From positions 1 to 64,000 of the forward strand of contig NZ_JACBXB010000001.1 in NCBI RefSeq assembly GCF_013870575.1: DNA of 64,000 nt, in the 5' to 3' direction. The notes beneath the pieces are model-generated. The model was not told the origin of the DNA, searched no databases, and was given only the letters and a program-made list of their open reading frames with translations. This document shows positions 25,305 to 34,004 of this stretch, piece after piece. Both the position numbers and the translations under genes were made by a program. This stretch comes from Pseudonocardia pini. Its GTDB lineage: Bacteria; Actinomycetota; Actinomycetes; Mycobacteriales; Pseudonocardiaceae. Within the stretch, counting starts at the first letter, position 1. Every line of letters begins with the position of its first letter.

Positions 25305-26849
25305 ATGTACCCCGGCGAACACGCCCGGAGGCACCCGGAGCAGCCCGCGCTGATCCTGGCGGGCAGCGGCGAGGTCGTGACCTTCGCCGAGTTCGAGGCC
25401 CGCGCCAACCGGCTCGCGCAGCTGTTCCGCGCGCAGGGCCTGCAGCGCACCGACCACGTGGCCTACCTGATGGAGAACCACGTCGAGCTGCTGATCGCCA
25501 TGGCGGCGGCGGAGCGGTCGGGGCTCTACTACACCCCGATCAACTCCTACCTGTCCGCCGCCGAGGCGGCGTACATCGTCAACGACTCCGGCGCGAAGCT
25601 CGTGATCAGCACGGCCGCCAGACGCGAGACCGCGCGGGAGCTGCCCGCCCTGTGCCCCGGCGTCGAGCGCTGGATCATGGTGGACGCCACGGAGCCCACG
25701 GACGGCTTCGAGCCCTACGCCGCCGCCCTGGGCCCGTACGGCACCGAACCGCGGCCGGACGAGCGGCTCGGCACCCCGATGTTCTACTCCTCCGGCACCA
25801 CCGGGCGGCCGAAGGCGATCGTGCGCGGCCTGCCCGACGCGAGGCCGGACGAGATGCTGGAGATCGAGGAGTTCGGCAGGATCGTCTTCCACCTGCGCGA
25901 GGGCATGACGTTCCTGTCCCCCGCCCCGCTCTACCACTCCGGCCCACAGTCCAGTGTGGCCATCGCGCTCCGGCTCGGCGCCACCTCGGTGATCATGGAG
26001 CGGTTCGATCCCGAGACCTTCCTGCGGCTCGTCGCCGAGCACGGCGTGACCCACACGATGGTCGTGCCCACGATGTTCTCCCGGCTGCTCAAGCTGCCCG
26101 CGGAGGTCCGGGCGGCCGCGGACACGACCTCGCTGGAGGCGGCGGTGCACGGCGCCGCACCGTGCCCCGTCCCGATCAAGCAACAGATGCTGGACTGGTG
26201 GGGCCCGGTGATCTACGAGTACTACGGCGCCACCGAGGCCAACGGGATCTGCGGGGTCACGCCACAGGAGTGGCTGGAGCGGCCCGGCACCGTCGGGCGT
26301 CCGATCCTCGGCGAGCCGGTCATCCGGGACGAGGAGGGGCACGAGTGCCCGCCGGGGGTGCCGGGCACGATCTGGTTCAAGGGCGGCAACGCCAACTTCA
26401 CCTACCTCAACGACCCGGAGAAGACCGCCGCGGCGCGCGACGCGAGCGGCACGATGACGATGGTCGGCGACATCGGCTACCTCGACGAGGAGGGCTACCT
26501 CTTCCTCACCGACCGGCACGCTTTCGTCATCATCTCCGGCGGGGTGAACATCTACCCGCAGGAGGTCGAGAACCTCGTGATCGGGCACCCGTCGGTGCTC
26601 GACGCCGCGGTGATCGGCGTGCCGGACGAGGACATGGGCGAGGCGGTCAAGGCCGTCGTGCAGCTCGCGCCCGGAGTCTCCGGAGGCCCCGAGCGGGAGC
26701 AGGAGCTGATCGCCTACTGCCGGGCGAACCTGGCCCGGTTCAAGTGTCCGCGCAGTGTCGACTTCGTGGAGTCCCTCCCGCGGCTGCCCACCGGCAAGCT
26801 CTACAAGCAGCAGCTGCGCGAGCGGTACTGGAAGGCGGTGGACGCGTGA
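25305..26849 (+). CDS. Acyl-CoA synthetase (AMP-dependent)
   Basis: 514-residue adenylate-forming ligase. P-loop FYSSGTTGRPKAIVRG, adenine motif YYGATEANG, hinge LTDRHAFVIISGGVNIYPQEVE and the catalytic-lysine segment LPTGKLYKQQLR are intact; the hinge has RH in place of the common RKK. AGGAGG precedes the ATG. Directly followed by an APH-type kinase (GTGA overlap) and a small partner protein. This order resembles the lva locus, where the ligase LvaE makes the CoA ester that the kinase LvaAB then phosphorylates. It may activate a 4-hydroxy acid (inference). Confidence 0.92.
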   Translation: MYPGEHARRHPEQPALILAGSGEVVTFAEFEARANRLAQLFRAQGLQRTDHVAYLMENHVELLIAMAAAERSGLYYTPINSYLSAAEAAYIVNDSGAKLVISTAARRETARELPALCPGVERWIMVDATEPTDGFEPYAAALGPYGTEPRPDERLGTPMFYSSGTTGRPKAIVRGLPDARPDEMLEIEEFGRIVFHLREGMTFLSPAPLYHSGPQSSVAIALRLGATSVIMERFDPETFLRLVAEHGVTHTMVVPTMFSRLLKLPAEVRAAADTTSLEAAVHGAAPCPVPIKQQMLDWWGPVIYEYYGATEANGICGVTPQEWLERPGTVGRPILGEPVIRDEEGHECPPGVPGTIWFKGGNANFTYLNDPEKTAAARDASGTMTMVGDIGYLDEEGYLFLTDRHAFVIISGGVNIYPQEVENLVIGHPSVLDAAVIGVPDEDMGEAVKAVVQLAPGVSGGPEREQELIAYCRANLARFKCPRSVDFVESLPRLPTGKLYKQQLRERYWKAVDA

Positions 26850-27877
26850 CGGCGGTGCTGGTCGAGCAGGAGTCCGGCTTCGGCGCGGAGCTGGCCGGGT
26901 TCGTCCGGGAGCGTTTCGGGCCCGGGGCGCGGATCACCGAGATGGACCGGCGCGGCGAGGGCTGGTCGTGGGAGACCTATCTGGTCGCGGTCGAGACCGC
27001 GTCCGGGACCGTGCGGCTCGCGGTGAAGCGGGAGCCCGCGGACGGCATCCTCGGCAGCTACGACGTCGGGCTGGAGGTCGCGCTGCTGGAGACGGCGGCG
27101 GCGATCGGGATCCCGGTGCCCGCCGTGTACGGCTCGCGGACCGGGGCCCGGGACTTCTACGTGATGGAACGGGTACCCGGCTCGGTGCCGATGCCGTGGG
27201 ACGTCCGGAAGCGGATCCCGGACCTCGACCGCCGTCGGGCCCTGGGCACCGAGATCGCGTCGATCATGGCCCGGCTGCACACCGCAGACATCCGGGCGAT
27301 GCGGCTGCCGCCCTTGGAGATCCCGACGGACGCCGCGGCGACCGGCGCCGAGGAGGCCGCCCGCTGGCGGCGGGTGTACGAGGAGAACCGCACCGTCCGG
27401 ATCCCGTTGATCGACCTGGCGCTGGCCTGGCTCGAGGCGCGTGCCGATCACGTGTCCGGGCGGCTCGCGCTGGTGCACAACGACCTCCGGATCGGCAATG
27501 TGATCGTCGACGGAGACGGCTCGGTCGCCGCGGTGCTCGACTGGGAGACCGCGCGCTTCACCGACCCGGCCGCCGACCTCGCCAAGTTCGACATCCCGAC
27601 CTTCCGGGGCCGCTCGCCGTTGGCAGGCCAGGTGATCGAGATGGAGCGCTACCTGGCGGCCTACGCGGACCTCACCGGGTGGCGGCCCGAGGAGCGGGCG
27701 CTGCGCTACTGGACCTGCATGGAGCTGACCAAGGGGATCATCGGCTCGATCAAGGCCTCGAAGTCCTTCGAGCGCGGCACCACGGCGGACGTGCGCTACC
27801 TGAACATGGCCTACCAGATGCACCACGCGCTGCGCTGGCTCCTGGAGACCCTGCGCGACGGCGAATGGGGAGACTGA
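26846..27877 (+). CDS. APH/ACAD10-type phosphotransferase, possible 4-hydroxyacyl-CoA kinase (LvaA-like)
   Basis: 343-residue kinase-fold protein of the aminoglycoside-phosphotransferase superfamily. The Brenner motif is LVHNDLRIGNVI and the metal-binding Asp is in VLDWETARFTDP; the N-lobe lysine lies in RLAVKREP. Full length and apparently active. Known relatives in lipid operons (LvaA of Pseudomonas putida; the APH domain of human ACAD10/11) phosphorylate the hydroxyl of 4-hydroxyacyl-CoA. The adjacent ligase, small partner protein and SDR support the same role here rather than antibiotic resistance. GTG start overlaps the ligase stop. Confidence 0.85.
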   Translation: MTAVLVEQESGFGAELAGFVRERFGPGARITEMDRRGEGWSWETYLVAVETASGTVRLAVKREPADGILGSYDVGLEVALLETAAAIGIPVPAVYGSRTGARDFYVMERVPGSVPMPWDVRKRIPDLDRRRALGTEIASIMARLHTADIRAMRLPPLEIPTDAAATGAEEAARWRRVYEENRTVRIPLIDLALAWLEARADHVSGRLALVHNDLRIGNVIVDGDGSVAAVLDWETARFTDPAADLAKFDIPTFRGRSPLAGQVIEMERYLAAYADLTGWRPEERALRYWTCMELTKGIIGSIKASKSFERGTTADVRYLNMAYQMHHALRWLLETLRDGEWGD

Positions 27878-27878
27878 C

Positions 27879-28283
27879 GTGACCCTGCACAGCATGTCCC
27901 TGCCCGCGGTCCTCGCGGGTGTCGCGCGCGCCCTGCGGGAGGAGGTCCTCCCCCAGGTGACGGACGACTACGCCCGGATGCAGGTCAAGGCCATCGCCGA
28001 GCTGATGGGCAACCTCGTGCCCCGTGTCACGTGGGACACGGGGCTGGTCGCGGCCACGGCCGAGCGGTCCGAGGCGGCGGCGGGCGCGCAGGTCCGCGGC
28101 GAGACCCCGGAGGAACGCCTGCGGCTGGCCCGCGAGGCGGTCGGTGCTCTCGTCGACGGTCTGTACGACGGCGACGGCGACGGCGACGGCGACGGGGTAG
28201 GGGCCGCAGCCGTCCGGGCCCTCGTCGAGGCGGAGTTCACCGCCGAGGAGGAGCTCGTGACCACCGGCTCCCTGAAGGCCTGA
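27879..28283 (+). CDS. Small DUF6285-like protein, probable kinase partner (LvaB-like)
   Basis: 134-residue, mainly helical protein with no catalytic motif. ALREEVLPQVTDDYARMQVKAIAELMGN resembles small proteins (DUF6285 type) that accompany APH kinases in actinobacteria and proteobacteria; in P. putida LvaB is needed by LvaA. Starts with GTG one base after the kinase stop, so the two are coupled. Contains a run of Asp-Gly repeats (about residues 97-106), probably a surface loop grown by hexamer slippage. The family assignment is from pattern memory and should be checked. Confidence 0.65.
   Translation: MTLHSMSLPAVLAGVARALREEVLPQVTDDYARMQVKAIAELMGNLVPRVTWDTGLVAATAERSEAAAGAQVRGETPEERLRLAREAVGALVDGLYDGDGDGDGDGVGAAAVRALVEAEFTAEEELVTTGSLKA
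28167..28196 (+). repeat. Five hexamer units (GACGGC) encoding an Asp-Gly run
   Basis: Four exact GACGGC copies and a fifth GACGGG inside the small kinase-partner gene, giving DGDGDGDGDG. The in-frame hexamer means copy-number changes would not break the gene. Confidence 0.85.
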
Positions 28284-28287
28284 GCCC

Positions 28288-29061
28288 ATGACGCTCCAGG
28301 GTCGGACCGCCCTCGTCACCGGCGGGTCCCGCGGCGTCGGGCGCGGGATCGCGCTGCGGCTCGCCGCGGGCGGTGCCGCCGTCGCCGTGAACTACCGCCG
28401 AGACGCCGACGCCGCGAAACAGACGGTGGCGGACATCGAGGCCGCGGGGGGCACCGCCGTCGCCTACAGCGCGTCGATCGACGATCCCGAGTCCGTCGCG
28501 GCGATGGTGGACGCCGTGCACGCCGACCTCGGGCCCGTCGACCTGGTGGTCAGCAACGCGGGGACCGCGAGCCGCGGCAGCACTATCGCCCACACCGACC
28601 AGGACGAGTACCTGCGACTGTTCCGCGTCCACGCCCTCGGCCCGCTCGACCTCGTCCACCGGCTGCTGCCCGACCTGCGTGCGGCGGGCCGGGCGGACGT
28701 CGTGATCGTGTCGAGCGTGCTGAGCACGCAGTTCCCGGTGAACAGCGCCCCCTACACGATGGCGAAGGTCGCGATCGAGGCCGCGGCGCGCACGCTGGCC
28801 AAGGAGGAGCGCGCGCACGGGATCCGGGTCAACATCGTCGCCCCCGGGCTGGTGGCCACCGACATGGGCGAGCGGCTGGTCGCGGCCACGGGAGGCGGCA
28901 GCATCGCCGAGGTCGACGCCCGCTTCCCCTTCGGCCGTGTGGCCCGGCCCGCGGACGTCGCCGGCGTCGTCGCCTTCCTCGCCTCCGCCGAGGCGGAGTA
29001 CCTCACCGGCCAACGCGTGGAGATCGACGGCGGCGGCCCGGACGCCGGGCTCATGACGTGA
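28288..29061 (+). CDS. Short-chain dehydrogenase/reductase
   Basis: 257-residue SDR: cofactor motif TGGSRGVG (about residues 11-18), SNAG, catalytic Ser in VSSVLS and YTMAK. Complete active site. ATG lies five bases after the preceding stop. As the fourth gene of the ligase-kinase-partner set, it matches the position of LvaD, the dehydrogenase of the levulinate pathway, though the LvaD equivalence is inference. It is not closely similar to the SDR pair at 19654 and 22662. Confidence 0.9.
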   Translation: MTLQGRTALVTGGSRGVGRGIALRLAAGGAAVAVNYRRDADAAKQTVADIEAAGGTAVAYSASIDDPESVAAMVDAVHADLGPVDLVVSNAGTASRGSTIAHTDQDEYLRLFRVHALGPLDLVHRLLPDLRAAGRADVVIVSSVLSTQFPVNSAPYTMAKVAIEAAARTLAKEERAHGIRVNIVAPGLVATDMGERLVAATGGGSIAEVDARFPFGRVARPADVAGVVAFLASAEAEYLTGQRVEIDGGGPDAGLMT

Positions 29062-29084
29062 TTCCCCTCGAGAAGGAGCTGTCG

Positions 29085-30254
29085 ATGACGACATCCGGAA
29101 CCGAAGCCCTCGTCAGCGGCGACAGCGCCGCAGACTTCCACGAGGTGCGTGAGGTGTTCGAGCGGGCGGTCGCCTCGGGAGCCGAGCTCGGGGCCTCCCT
29201 CACGGTGGACGTCGACGGGGAGACCGTGGTCGACCTGTGGGGCGGGTACCGGGACGAGGCGCGCACCGTCTCATGGACCGAGGACACGATCACCAACGTC
29301 TGGTCGCTGACCAAGACCGTCTCGAACCTGGCGGTCCTGGTGCTGGCGGACCGCGGGTTGCTCGACGTGCACGCCCCCGTCGCCGAGTACTGGCCGGAGT
29401 TCGCCGCGGCGGGCAAGGCGGACATCCGCGTCGCACAGGTCATGGGTCATACCTCCGGGCTGAGCGGCTGGGCGCAGCGGCCGTTCGCGACCGAGGACAT
29501 GTACGACCGCGAACGTTCCGTCGCCCTGCTCGCCGCCCAGGAACCCTGGTGGGAGCCGGGCACGGCGTCGGGCTACCACGGCAACACGCAGGGCCATCTG
29601 CTCGGCGAGATCGTCCGGCGCATCTCGGGCCGGTCGCTGCGCGAGTTCGTGGCGGAGGAGCTCGCCGCCCCGGTCGGCGCGGACTTCCAGATCGGTTGTC
29701 GCCCTACCGACCGCGGCCGCGTCGCGGACATCGTTCCGCCGCCGCCCCTGCCGTTCGACGTCTCGGCGATGGACCAGGACAGCCCCGCGTACAAGTCGAT
29801 GACCGGGCCCGCGTCGACCGCCGAGGACGCCAACACCGAGGCCTGGCGCGACGCCGAGATGGGCGCACTGAACGGTCACGGGAACGCCCGTGGCGCCTGT
29901 CGCCTCCTGCGCTCGATCACACTGGACGGCTGGTCCGGCGGCACTCGCCTACTCTCCCCCTCCACCATCGAGCTGATCTTCGAGGAGCAGGCGAACGGAG
30001 TGGACGTCGTCCTCGGGATGCCCCTGCGCTGGGGCACCGGGTACGCCCTCCCGCTGCCCGCGAGCGTGCCCGCGGTGCCCGAGGGCCGGATCTGTTTCTG
30101 GGGCGGCTGGGGCGGGTCCTTCGGTCTGATGGACCTCGACCGCCGCCTCACCTTCACCTACGTCATGAACCGGATGGGACCGGGTCTGATCGGCTCCGAC
30201 CGCAGCGACTCCTACCTCACCGCGACGCTGCGCGCGCTGCTCAGTCGCCGGTGA
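29085..30254 (+). CDS. Serine hydrolase of the beta-lactamase/EstB family
   Basis: 389-residue penicillin-binding-protein-fold esterase. Nucleophile motif SLTK (in [11 protein letters not shown], about residues 76-79), the Tyr motif GYHGNTQG and a C-terminal [14 protein letters not shown] in the place of the KTG box. Such proteins hydrolyse esters or lactones (EstB, lactone hydrolases) in the cytoplasm; no signal peptide is seen, arguing against a beta-lactamase. ATG at 29085 with AAGGAG is preferred over the GTG at 29058 that overlaps the SDR stop. Last gene of the operon; it ends convergently with and overlaps the next gene by 14 bp. Confidence 0.88.
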   Translation: MTTSGTEALVSGDSAADFHEVREVFERAVASGAELGASLTVDVDGETVVDLWGGYRDEARTVSWTEDTITNVWSLTKTVSNLAVLVLADRGLLDVHAPVAEYWPEFAAAGKADIRVAQVMGHTSGLSGWAQRPFATEDMYDRERSVALLAAQEPWWEPGTASGYHGNTQGHLLGEIVRRISGRSLREFVAEELAAPVGADFQIGCRPTDRGRVADIVPPPPLPFDVSAMDQDSPAYKSMTGPASTAEDANTEAWRDAEMGALNGHGNARGACRLLRSITLDGWSGGTRLLSPSTIELIFEEQANGVDVVLGMPLRWGTGYALPLPASVPAVPEGRICFWGGWGGSFGLMDLDRRLTFTYVMNRMGPGLIGSDRSDSYLTATLRALLSRR

Positions 30255-31017
30255 AGACCGGCGGTCTCCTCTGCTGGAAGGCGGCTACACCCTCCGCGAA
30301 GTCCGCGCTCGCGAGCAGCCGGGACTGGCCGACTCGTTCGCGTTCGAGCGTCTCGGCGAACCCGGCGATCGACGCGGCGTTGACAGCGGACTTCGTGTGC
30401 CCGAGTGCACCGGTGGGTGCCCCGGCCAACCGCACTGCGATCCGGTCGAGCTCCGCGGCGAAGTCCGCCGTCGGGACCACCGTCGACACGAGGCCGGCCT
30501 CGGCCGCCGCGTGCACGTCCAACCTCTCGGCCAGCAGCGCGAGCCGCAGGGCTCGGTGTCGCCCCAGCGAGGCTGCGACGAGCGCGGTCGCTCCGCCATC
30601 CGGCATCAGGCCGATCTTCGTGAACGCCAGCAGGTAGTACGCCGACTCGTCGGCCACGATCAGGTCGCAGGCGAGCGCGAGTGAGACACCGACCCCGACG
30701 GCGAGACCGTTGAGCCCGCAGACCACCGGTTGGGGAGCGGACGTGATCGCCGAGACGAGCCGGTTCGCGGCCTCGAGCACCGACGTGTCGACACCCGACC
30801 CAGCCGGGTCGGGTTCCCCGCCGATGTTCGCGCCGGCGCAGAAGGCCCGGCCTGCCCCGGTGAGCACGACGACCCGGGTCTCGGCGTCGTCGGCCGCCTG
30901 CTCGACGGCGTCGGCCGCGGCACGGAGCATGGGCTCGTCGACCGAGTTGAGCGTCTCCGGAGCGTCGAGCACCAGCCGCAGGACCCCGTCGTGGGGTCGC
31001 TCGGACCTCACGGCCAT
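30241..31017 (-). CDS. Enoyl-CoA hydratase/isomerase (crotonase family)
   Basis: 258-residue crotonase. Oxyanion-hole segments RAFCAGANIGGEPD and GLAVGVGVSLALACDLIVA. The stretch KIGLMPDGGATALV holds Asp rather than the two Glu of classical hydratases, so isomerase or another crotonase activity is possible. The ATG at 31017 follows the upstream stop by one base and has GGAG at a fitting distance; an ATG at 31035 would add six residues. Sixth and last gene of the operon led by the BVMO at 37318. A weak 7-bp hairpin (30246-30263) at its end may be the shared terminator with the EstB gene. Confidence 0.88.
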   Translation of the reverse strand: MAVRSERPHDGVLRLVLDAPETLNSVDEPMLRAAADAVEQAADDAETRVVVLTGAGRAFCAGANIGGEPDPAGSGVDTSVLEAANRLVSAITSAPQPVVCGLNGLAVGVGVSLALACDLIVADESAYYLLAFTKIGLMPDGGATALVAASLGRHRALRLALLAERLDVHAAAEAGLVSTVVPTADFAAELDRIAVRLAGAPTGALGHTKSAVNAASIAGFAETLERERVGQSRLLASADFAEGVAAFQQRRPPVFTGD

Positions 31018-31018
31018 C

Positions 31019-31786
31019 TCAGACGGCTCCGTCATGGAGAGCGAGGATCCCCTCGACCTGGGCGACCGCGGACTCACCGTGCCTGCCGAGCGCACCGAGC
31101 ACCAGGCTGAGGCGTTGACGGGCCAGCGCGAGCAACGGCGCCCGCCGCCCGCCGGACACGGCGGTGGCGGCGCCGACGGCCTCGTTCGCCGCGTTCAGGG
31201 CCCGCGTGAGATCGCCTTCGACGAGGCGGTTGTCGGCGAGGGTGATGAGCACCCACGCGAGCTCGGCCGGACAGTTCTCCCGACGCAGGTCGTGTGCCAG
31301 GTCGTCGATCTCGGGGACCGGCATGTCCGCGCAGCGTCGGACGGCGGCACGAACGAGTCGCTCGCCCACTGTCGCGGGCCCGTCGCCCCGGTGGCGGCGT
31401 GCTTCACCGAGATGCCACGCCGCTGCGCCCGGGCGGTGGGCGTGCAGCAGCGCCATGCCGAGGTTCGACGTCATCCGTGTCGCCTCCGGCCAGGGGCCGT
31501 CGGCGACGGTGGCCAGCGCCGCGACGAGCGGGGCGACGGCTCCACCCTCGAGGAACAACGTGTCGGCCAGGAGTAGGGCTGTCGCGGCGTCGACGGCCGG
31601 TTCGAGGACCTGGGGGACGGGTGTGCCGAGCTCGGCCCGGATCGCATCGGCGAAGGCCGTCGCGGCTCGGTCCGCGCGCCCGTCGGCCGCGAGCGAGCGA
31701 CCGAGCTCGTAGAGGGCGACGGCCGGGGTCCACGGAGTGCAGGCGGGCAGCGTGGCGAAGGCTCCGAGCAGCGGGTCGGTGGACAT
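31019..31786 (-). CDS. Hypothetical helical-repeat protein
   Basis: 255 residues, not recognised as a known enzyme. Ala/Leu-rich with regularly spaced helices (ALYELGRSLAADGRADRAATAF; NLGMALLHAHRPGAAAWHLGEARRH; ALNAANEAVGAATAV), which looks like degenerate TPR repeats. A scaffold or regulatory role would fit that fold. Two bases after the SDR stop and one base before the hydratase start, so clearly part of the six-gene operon. No signal peptide or membrane segment. Confidence 0.75.
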   Translation of the reverse strand: MSTDPLLGAFATLPACTPWTPAVALYELGRSLAADGRADRAATAFADAIRAELGTPVPQVLEPAVDAATALLLADTLFLEGGAVAPLVAALATVADGPWPEATRMTSNLGMALLHAHRPGAAAWHLGEARRHRGDGPATVGERLVRAAVRRCADMPVPEIDDLAHDLRRENCPAELAWVLITLADNRLVEGDLTRALNAANEAVGAATAVSGGRRAPLLALARQRLSLVLGALGRHGESAVAQVEGILALHDGAV

Positions 31787-31788
31787 CG

Positions 31789-32550
31789 TCAGAGCCTCGT
31801 CGCCGCGTCGAGGCGGACGACCTCGCCGTTGATCAGCTCGTTCTCCATGAACGACCGCACGAGCTGGGCGAAGTCGGCGGGCGTGCCCAGCCGCTTCGGG
31901 AAGACGTGCAGGTCCAGCAGCGCCTCGCGACGCTTGTCGTCGGCGCCCGCCAGCATCCCGGTGTCCATGATCCCCGGGCAGACGGTCATGACGCGGATTC
32001 CCCAGATCGCCAGGTCCCGAGCGAGGGGCAGGGTCAACGACACCAGACCGCCCTTCGATGCGGAGTAGGCGGCCTGCCCGACCTGGCCTTCGAGAGCGGC
32101 CGCCGAGGCCACGTTGACGATCAGGCCGCGCTCGCCGTGCTCGCCGGGCTCGTTGCGTGCCATCACGGCCACCGCTCGCCGCAGCACGTCGAAGGCACCG
32201 GCGAGGTTGATGTCGAGGGTCTTCTTGAAGACGTCGAGTGGGTGGAGGTCGCCCTTGCGCGACAGCACCCTCGCCGCCGGGCTGATGCCGGCAGCGTTCA
32301 CGCAGACGTCGATCCGGCCGAAGTGCTCGGCGACCGTCGCGACGGCCTTCTCGACGCCGGCCTCGTCGGAGACGTCGCACGGAACGAAGATCGCGTTCTC
32401 GCCCAGTGCGTCCGCGAACTCCTCCCCGGCCGACGACGGGAGGTCGAGGATCCCGACCCTGCCGCCGCGCTCGGTCAGCATGCGCGCGGTTCCGCCACCG
32501 AGCCCGGATGCTCCGCCGGTGACCAGTCCGACCGCGTTCTCGATCTGCAC
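31789..32550 (-). CDS. SDR, 3-hydroxyacyl-CoA dehydrogenase type II-like
   Basis: 253-residue SDR. Cofactor site TGGASGLGGGTARML, NAAG, catalytic Ser in VASAAA and YSASK. The CDVSDEAGVEKAV segment and VCPGIMDTGMLAG loop match the type II 3-hydroxyacyl-CoA dehydrogenase/17-beta-HSD10 group. GTG start with GAGGAGAGA upstream. It follows the degenerate FadD-like gene by 22 bp. Likely oxidises the 3-hydroxyacyl-CoA of this pathway. Confidence 0.91.
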   Translation of the reverse strand: MQIENAVGLVTGGASGLGGGTARMLTERGGRVGILDLPSSAGEEFADALGENAIFVPCDVSDEAGVEKAVATVAEHFGRIDVCVNAAGISPAARVLSRKGDLHPLDVFKKTLDINLAGAFDVLRRAVAVMARNEPGEHGERGLIVNVASAAALEGQVGQAAYSASKGGLVSLTLPLARDLAIWGIRVMTVCPGIMDTGMLAGADDKRREALLDLHVFPKRLGTPADFAQLVRSFMENELINGEVVRLDAATRL

Positions 32551-32572
32551 GTGCGTCTCTCCTCGGTAGGGG

Positions 32573-33988
32573 TCAGGGGTGTCTGCGGTGCACGCGGGGA
32601 TGCGGCACCGTGTTCGTTCGCCCTCTGGCGGGCCAGAGGTAGCCGGCATCGTCCGTTCCCGCCGGACGGCCGGTGTGCAGCCAGCCCTCCGGGCCGACCG
32701 CCTCGTTCGTGCGCACAGGATCTCCGCGATACCCGCGCATCACGTGCGGGCCGCGCACGAGGAGCTCGCCGTCGGCGGCGATGCGGGCCTCGGTCCCCGG
32801 GAGCGCGGTGCCGACGCTCCCGACCCGGATGGCACCGGGCGGCGGCAACGCCGCCAGCCCCGAGGTCTCGGGTGCGCCCCAGAACTCGGCCAGCGGGAGG
32901 CCGAGCGCGTGCAGGAGGTCGTGGGTCGTGGGTGCCGGGCCGGTCTCGGTGAGCAACAGGTCGCAGCGGTCCAGCCCGAGTTCCGCCCGGACCGCCGCGA
33001 GGTGCTGGACGTCGACCCGCTCGCAGGTGCGTTCCAGCTCGGCGCCGACCCACTCGCCGCGCTCGGCCAAGGCGAGTCTCCGGGTGACCGCCGCGACGGC
33101 CTCCGCCACCCCGGACAGCCGATCCCGCAGGTCTGAGGCGAGCCGGTCCCACGTCTGCGAGGCGCCCAACAGCCAGGTCGGCCGGGTCCGGGCGATCGCG
33201 GCGACGAGCTGCTCGGGATCACCGACGGTCGTGAGCGCGTATCCGGAGACCATCTGCAGGTAGTGCCCGAAGACTCGTGCCGCAGGTCGGCTGTGGGGCA
33301 GGTGCGACAGACACGTTCCCCGCTCGCGGAACGGAAACCACTGTCTGCAGGCATCCAGTACGTACATCAGGTTCGCGTGGGTGAGCTCGACCGCCCCTAC
33401 CCGGCCTGCCGGGCCGACCTCGTAGACCAGTGTCGCGACGTCGTCGGGATGCACCCTCTGCCACGCACCGAGGAAGTCGAACCCGGCTTGCCTGTGGTGG
33501 CGCAACTGGTCCAGCCCGACCGTGCCCGCCGTCGGTGGACCGCCGACGAGGACCACGTGGCGCACCGAAGGTGTCCAGGCGCTGCTCACCGTCTCGAGGA
33601 AGGCCGGCTCGCACACCACGACCTCGCACTCGGCGTGCTGCAGCACCGCTTCGACCGCGGTGACCGGGGCATCCGTGTCGAGCGAGAAGGGAATCGCGCC
33701 CAGGTGCAGTGCGGCCGCATCGACCAGGTGGAACTCCGGGCGGTTGGTGAGCATCAGGCCGACCGGATCGCCGCGCCCTATCCCTAATCCGTGGAGCCCG
33801 CCCGCGAGCTCGGCGACCGCGCGCGCGTACTCCGCGCGGGTGAGGCCGCGCCCACGGCCGTGAGCGCGAAGGGCGGGTGCCATCGGGTCAGCGGCGATCG
33901 TGCGCTGGAACGCGCCGCACAGAGTGCCCGCCGCCGCCTCCGGTACGGGGGCGGCGGTCCTGTGGTGGGCGTCGACGGTGACGGCCAT
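32573..33988 (-). CDS. Degenerate, C-terminally truncated FadD-like protein (probable pseudoenzyme)
   Basis: 471-residue open frame clearly homologous to the FadD at 42934 (shared GRGDPVGLMLTNRPEFHLVD and RGPHVMRGYR) but missing its chemistry. The P-loop YTSGTTGPPKG is replaced by YEVGPAGRVGA, the TSET/YGMSE motif by GAPETSG, and HTGD by HTGR. The protein stops at about the hinge (GYLWPARGRTN), so the RKKEL hinge and the whole C-terminal domain with the catalytic lysine are absent. No stop or frameshift interrupts the remaining 471 codons. It lies mid-operon, 16 bp after the ALDH. It could be decaying, or retained for binding or regulation. Confidence 0.85.
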   Translation of the reverse strand: MAVTVDAHHRTAAPVPEAAAGTLCGAFQRTIAADPMAPALRAHGRGRGLTRAEYARAVAELAGGLHGLGIGRGDPVGLMLTNRPEFHLVDAAALHLGAIPFSLDTDAPVTAVEAVLQHAECEVVVCEPAFLETVSSAWTPSVRHVVLVGGPPTAGTVGLDQLRHHRQAGFDFLGAWQRVHPDDVATLVYEVGPAGRVGAVELTHANLMYVLDACRQWFPFRERGTCLSHLPHSRPAARVFGHYLQMVSGYALTTVGDPEQLVAAIARTRPTWLLGASQTWDRLASDLRDRLSGVAEAVAAVTRRLALAERGEWVGAELERTCERVDVQHLAAVRAELGLDRCDLLLTETGPAPTTHDLLHALGLPLAEFWGAPETSGLAALPPPGAIRVGSVGTALPGTEARIAADGELLVRGPHVMRGYRGDPVRTNEAVGPEGWLHTGRPAGTDDAGYLWPARGRTNTVPHPRVHRRHP

Positions 33989-34004
33989 CCTCGGCCTCGC
34001 CCGG

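Noticed and set aside
26846-27877. Aminoglycoside resistance gene
   Set aside because: The APH fold is real, but the context (CoA ligase, partner protein, SDR) and known lipid-linked relatives make antibiotic modification unlikely.
29085-30254. Beta-lactamase
   Set aside because: No signal peptide and an altered KTG box; fits EstB-type esterases in a catabolic operon.
30246-30263. Terminator between the EstB and crotonase genes
   Set aside because: Stem is only 7 bp and within both reading frames; too weak to list as a feature.
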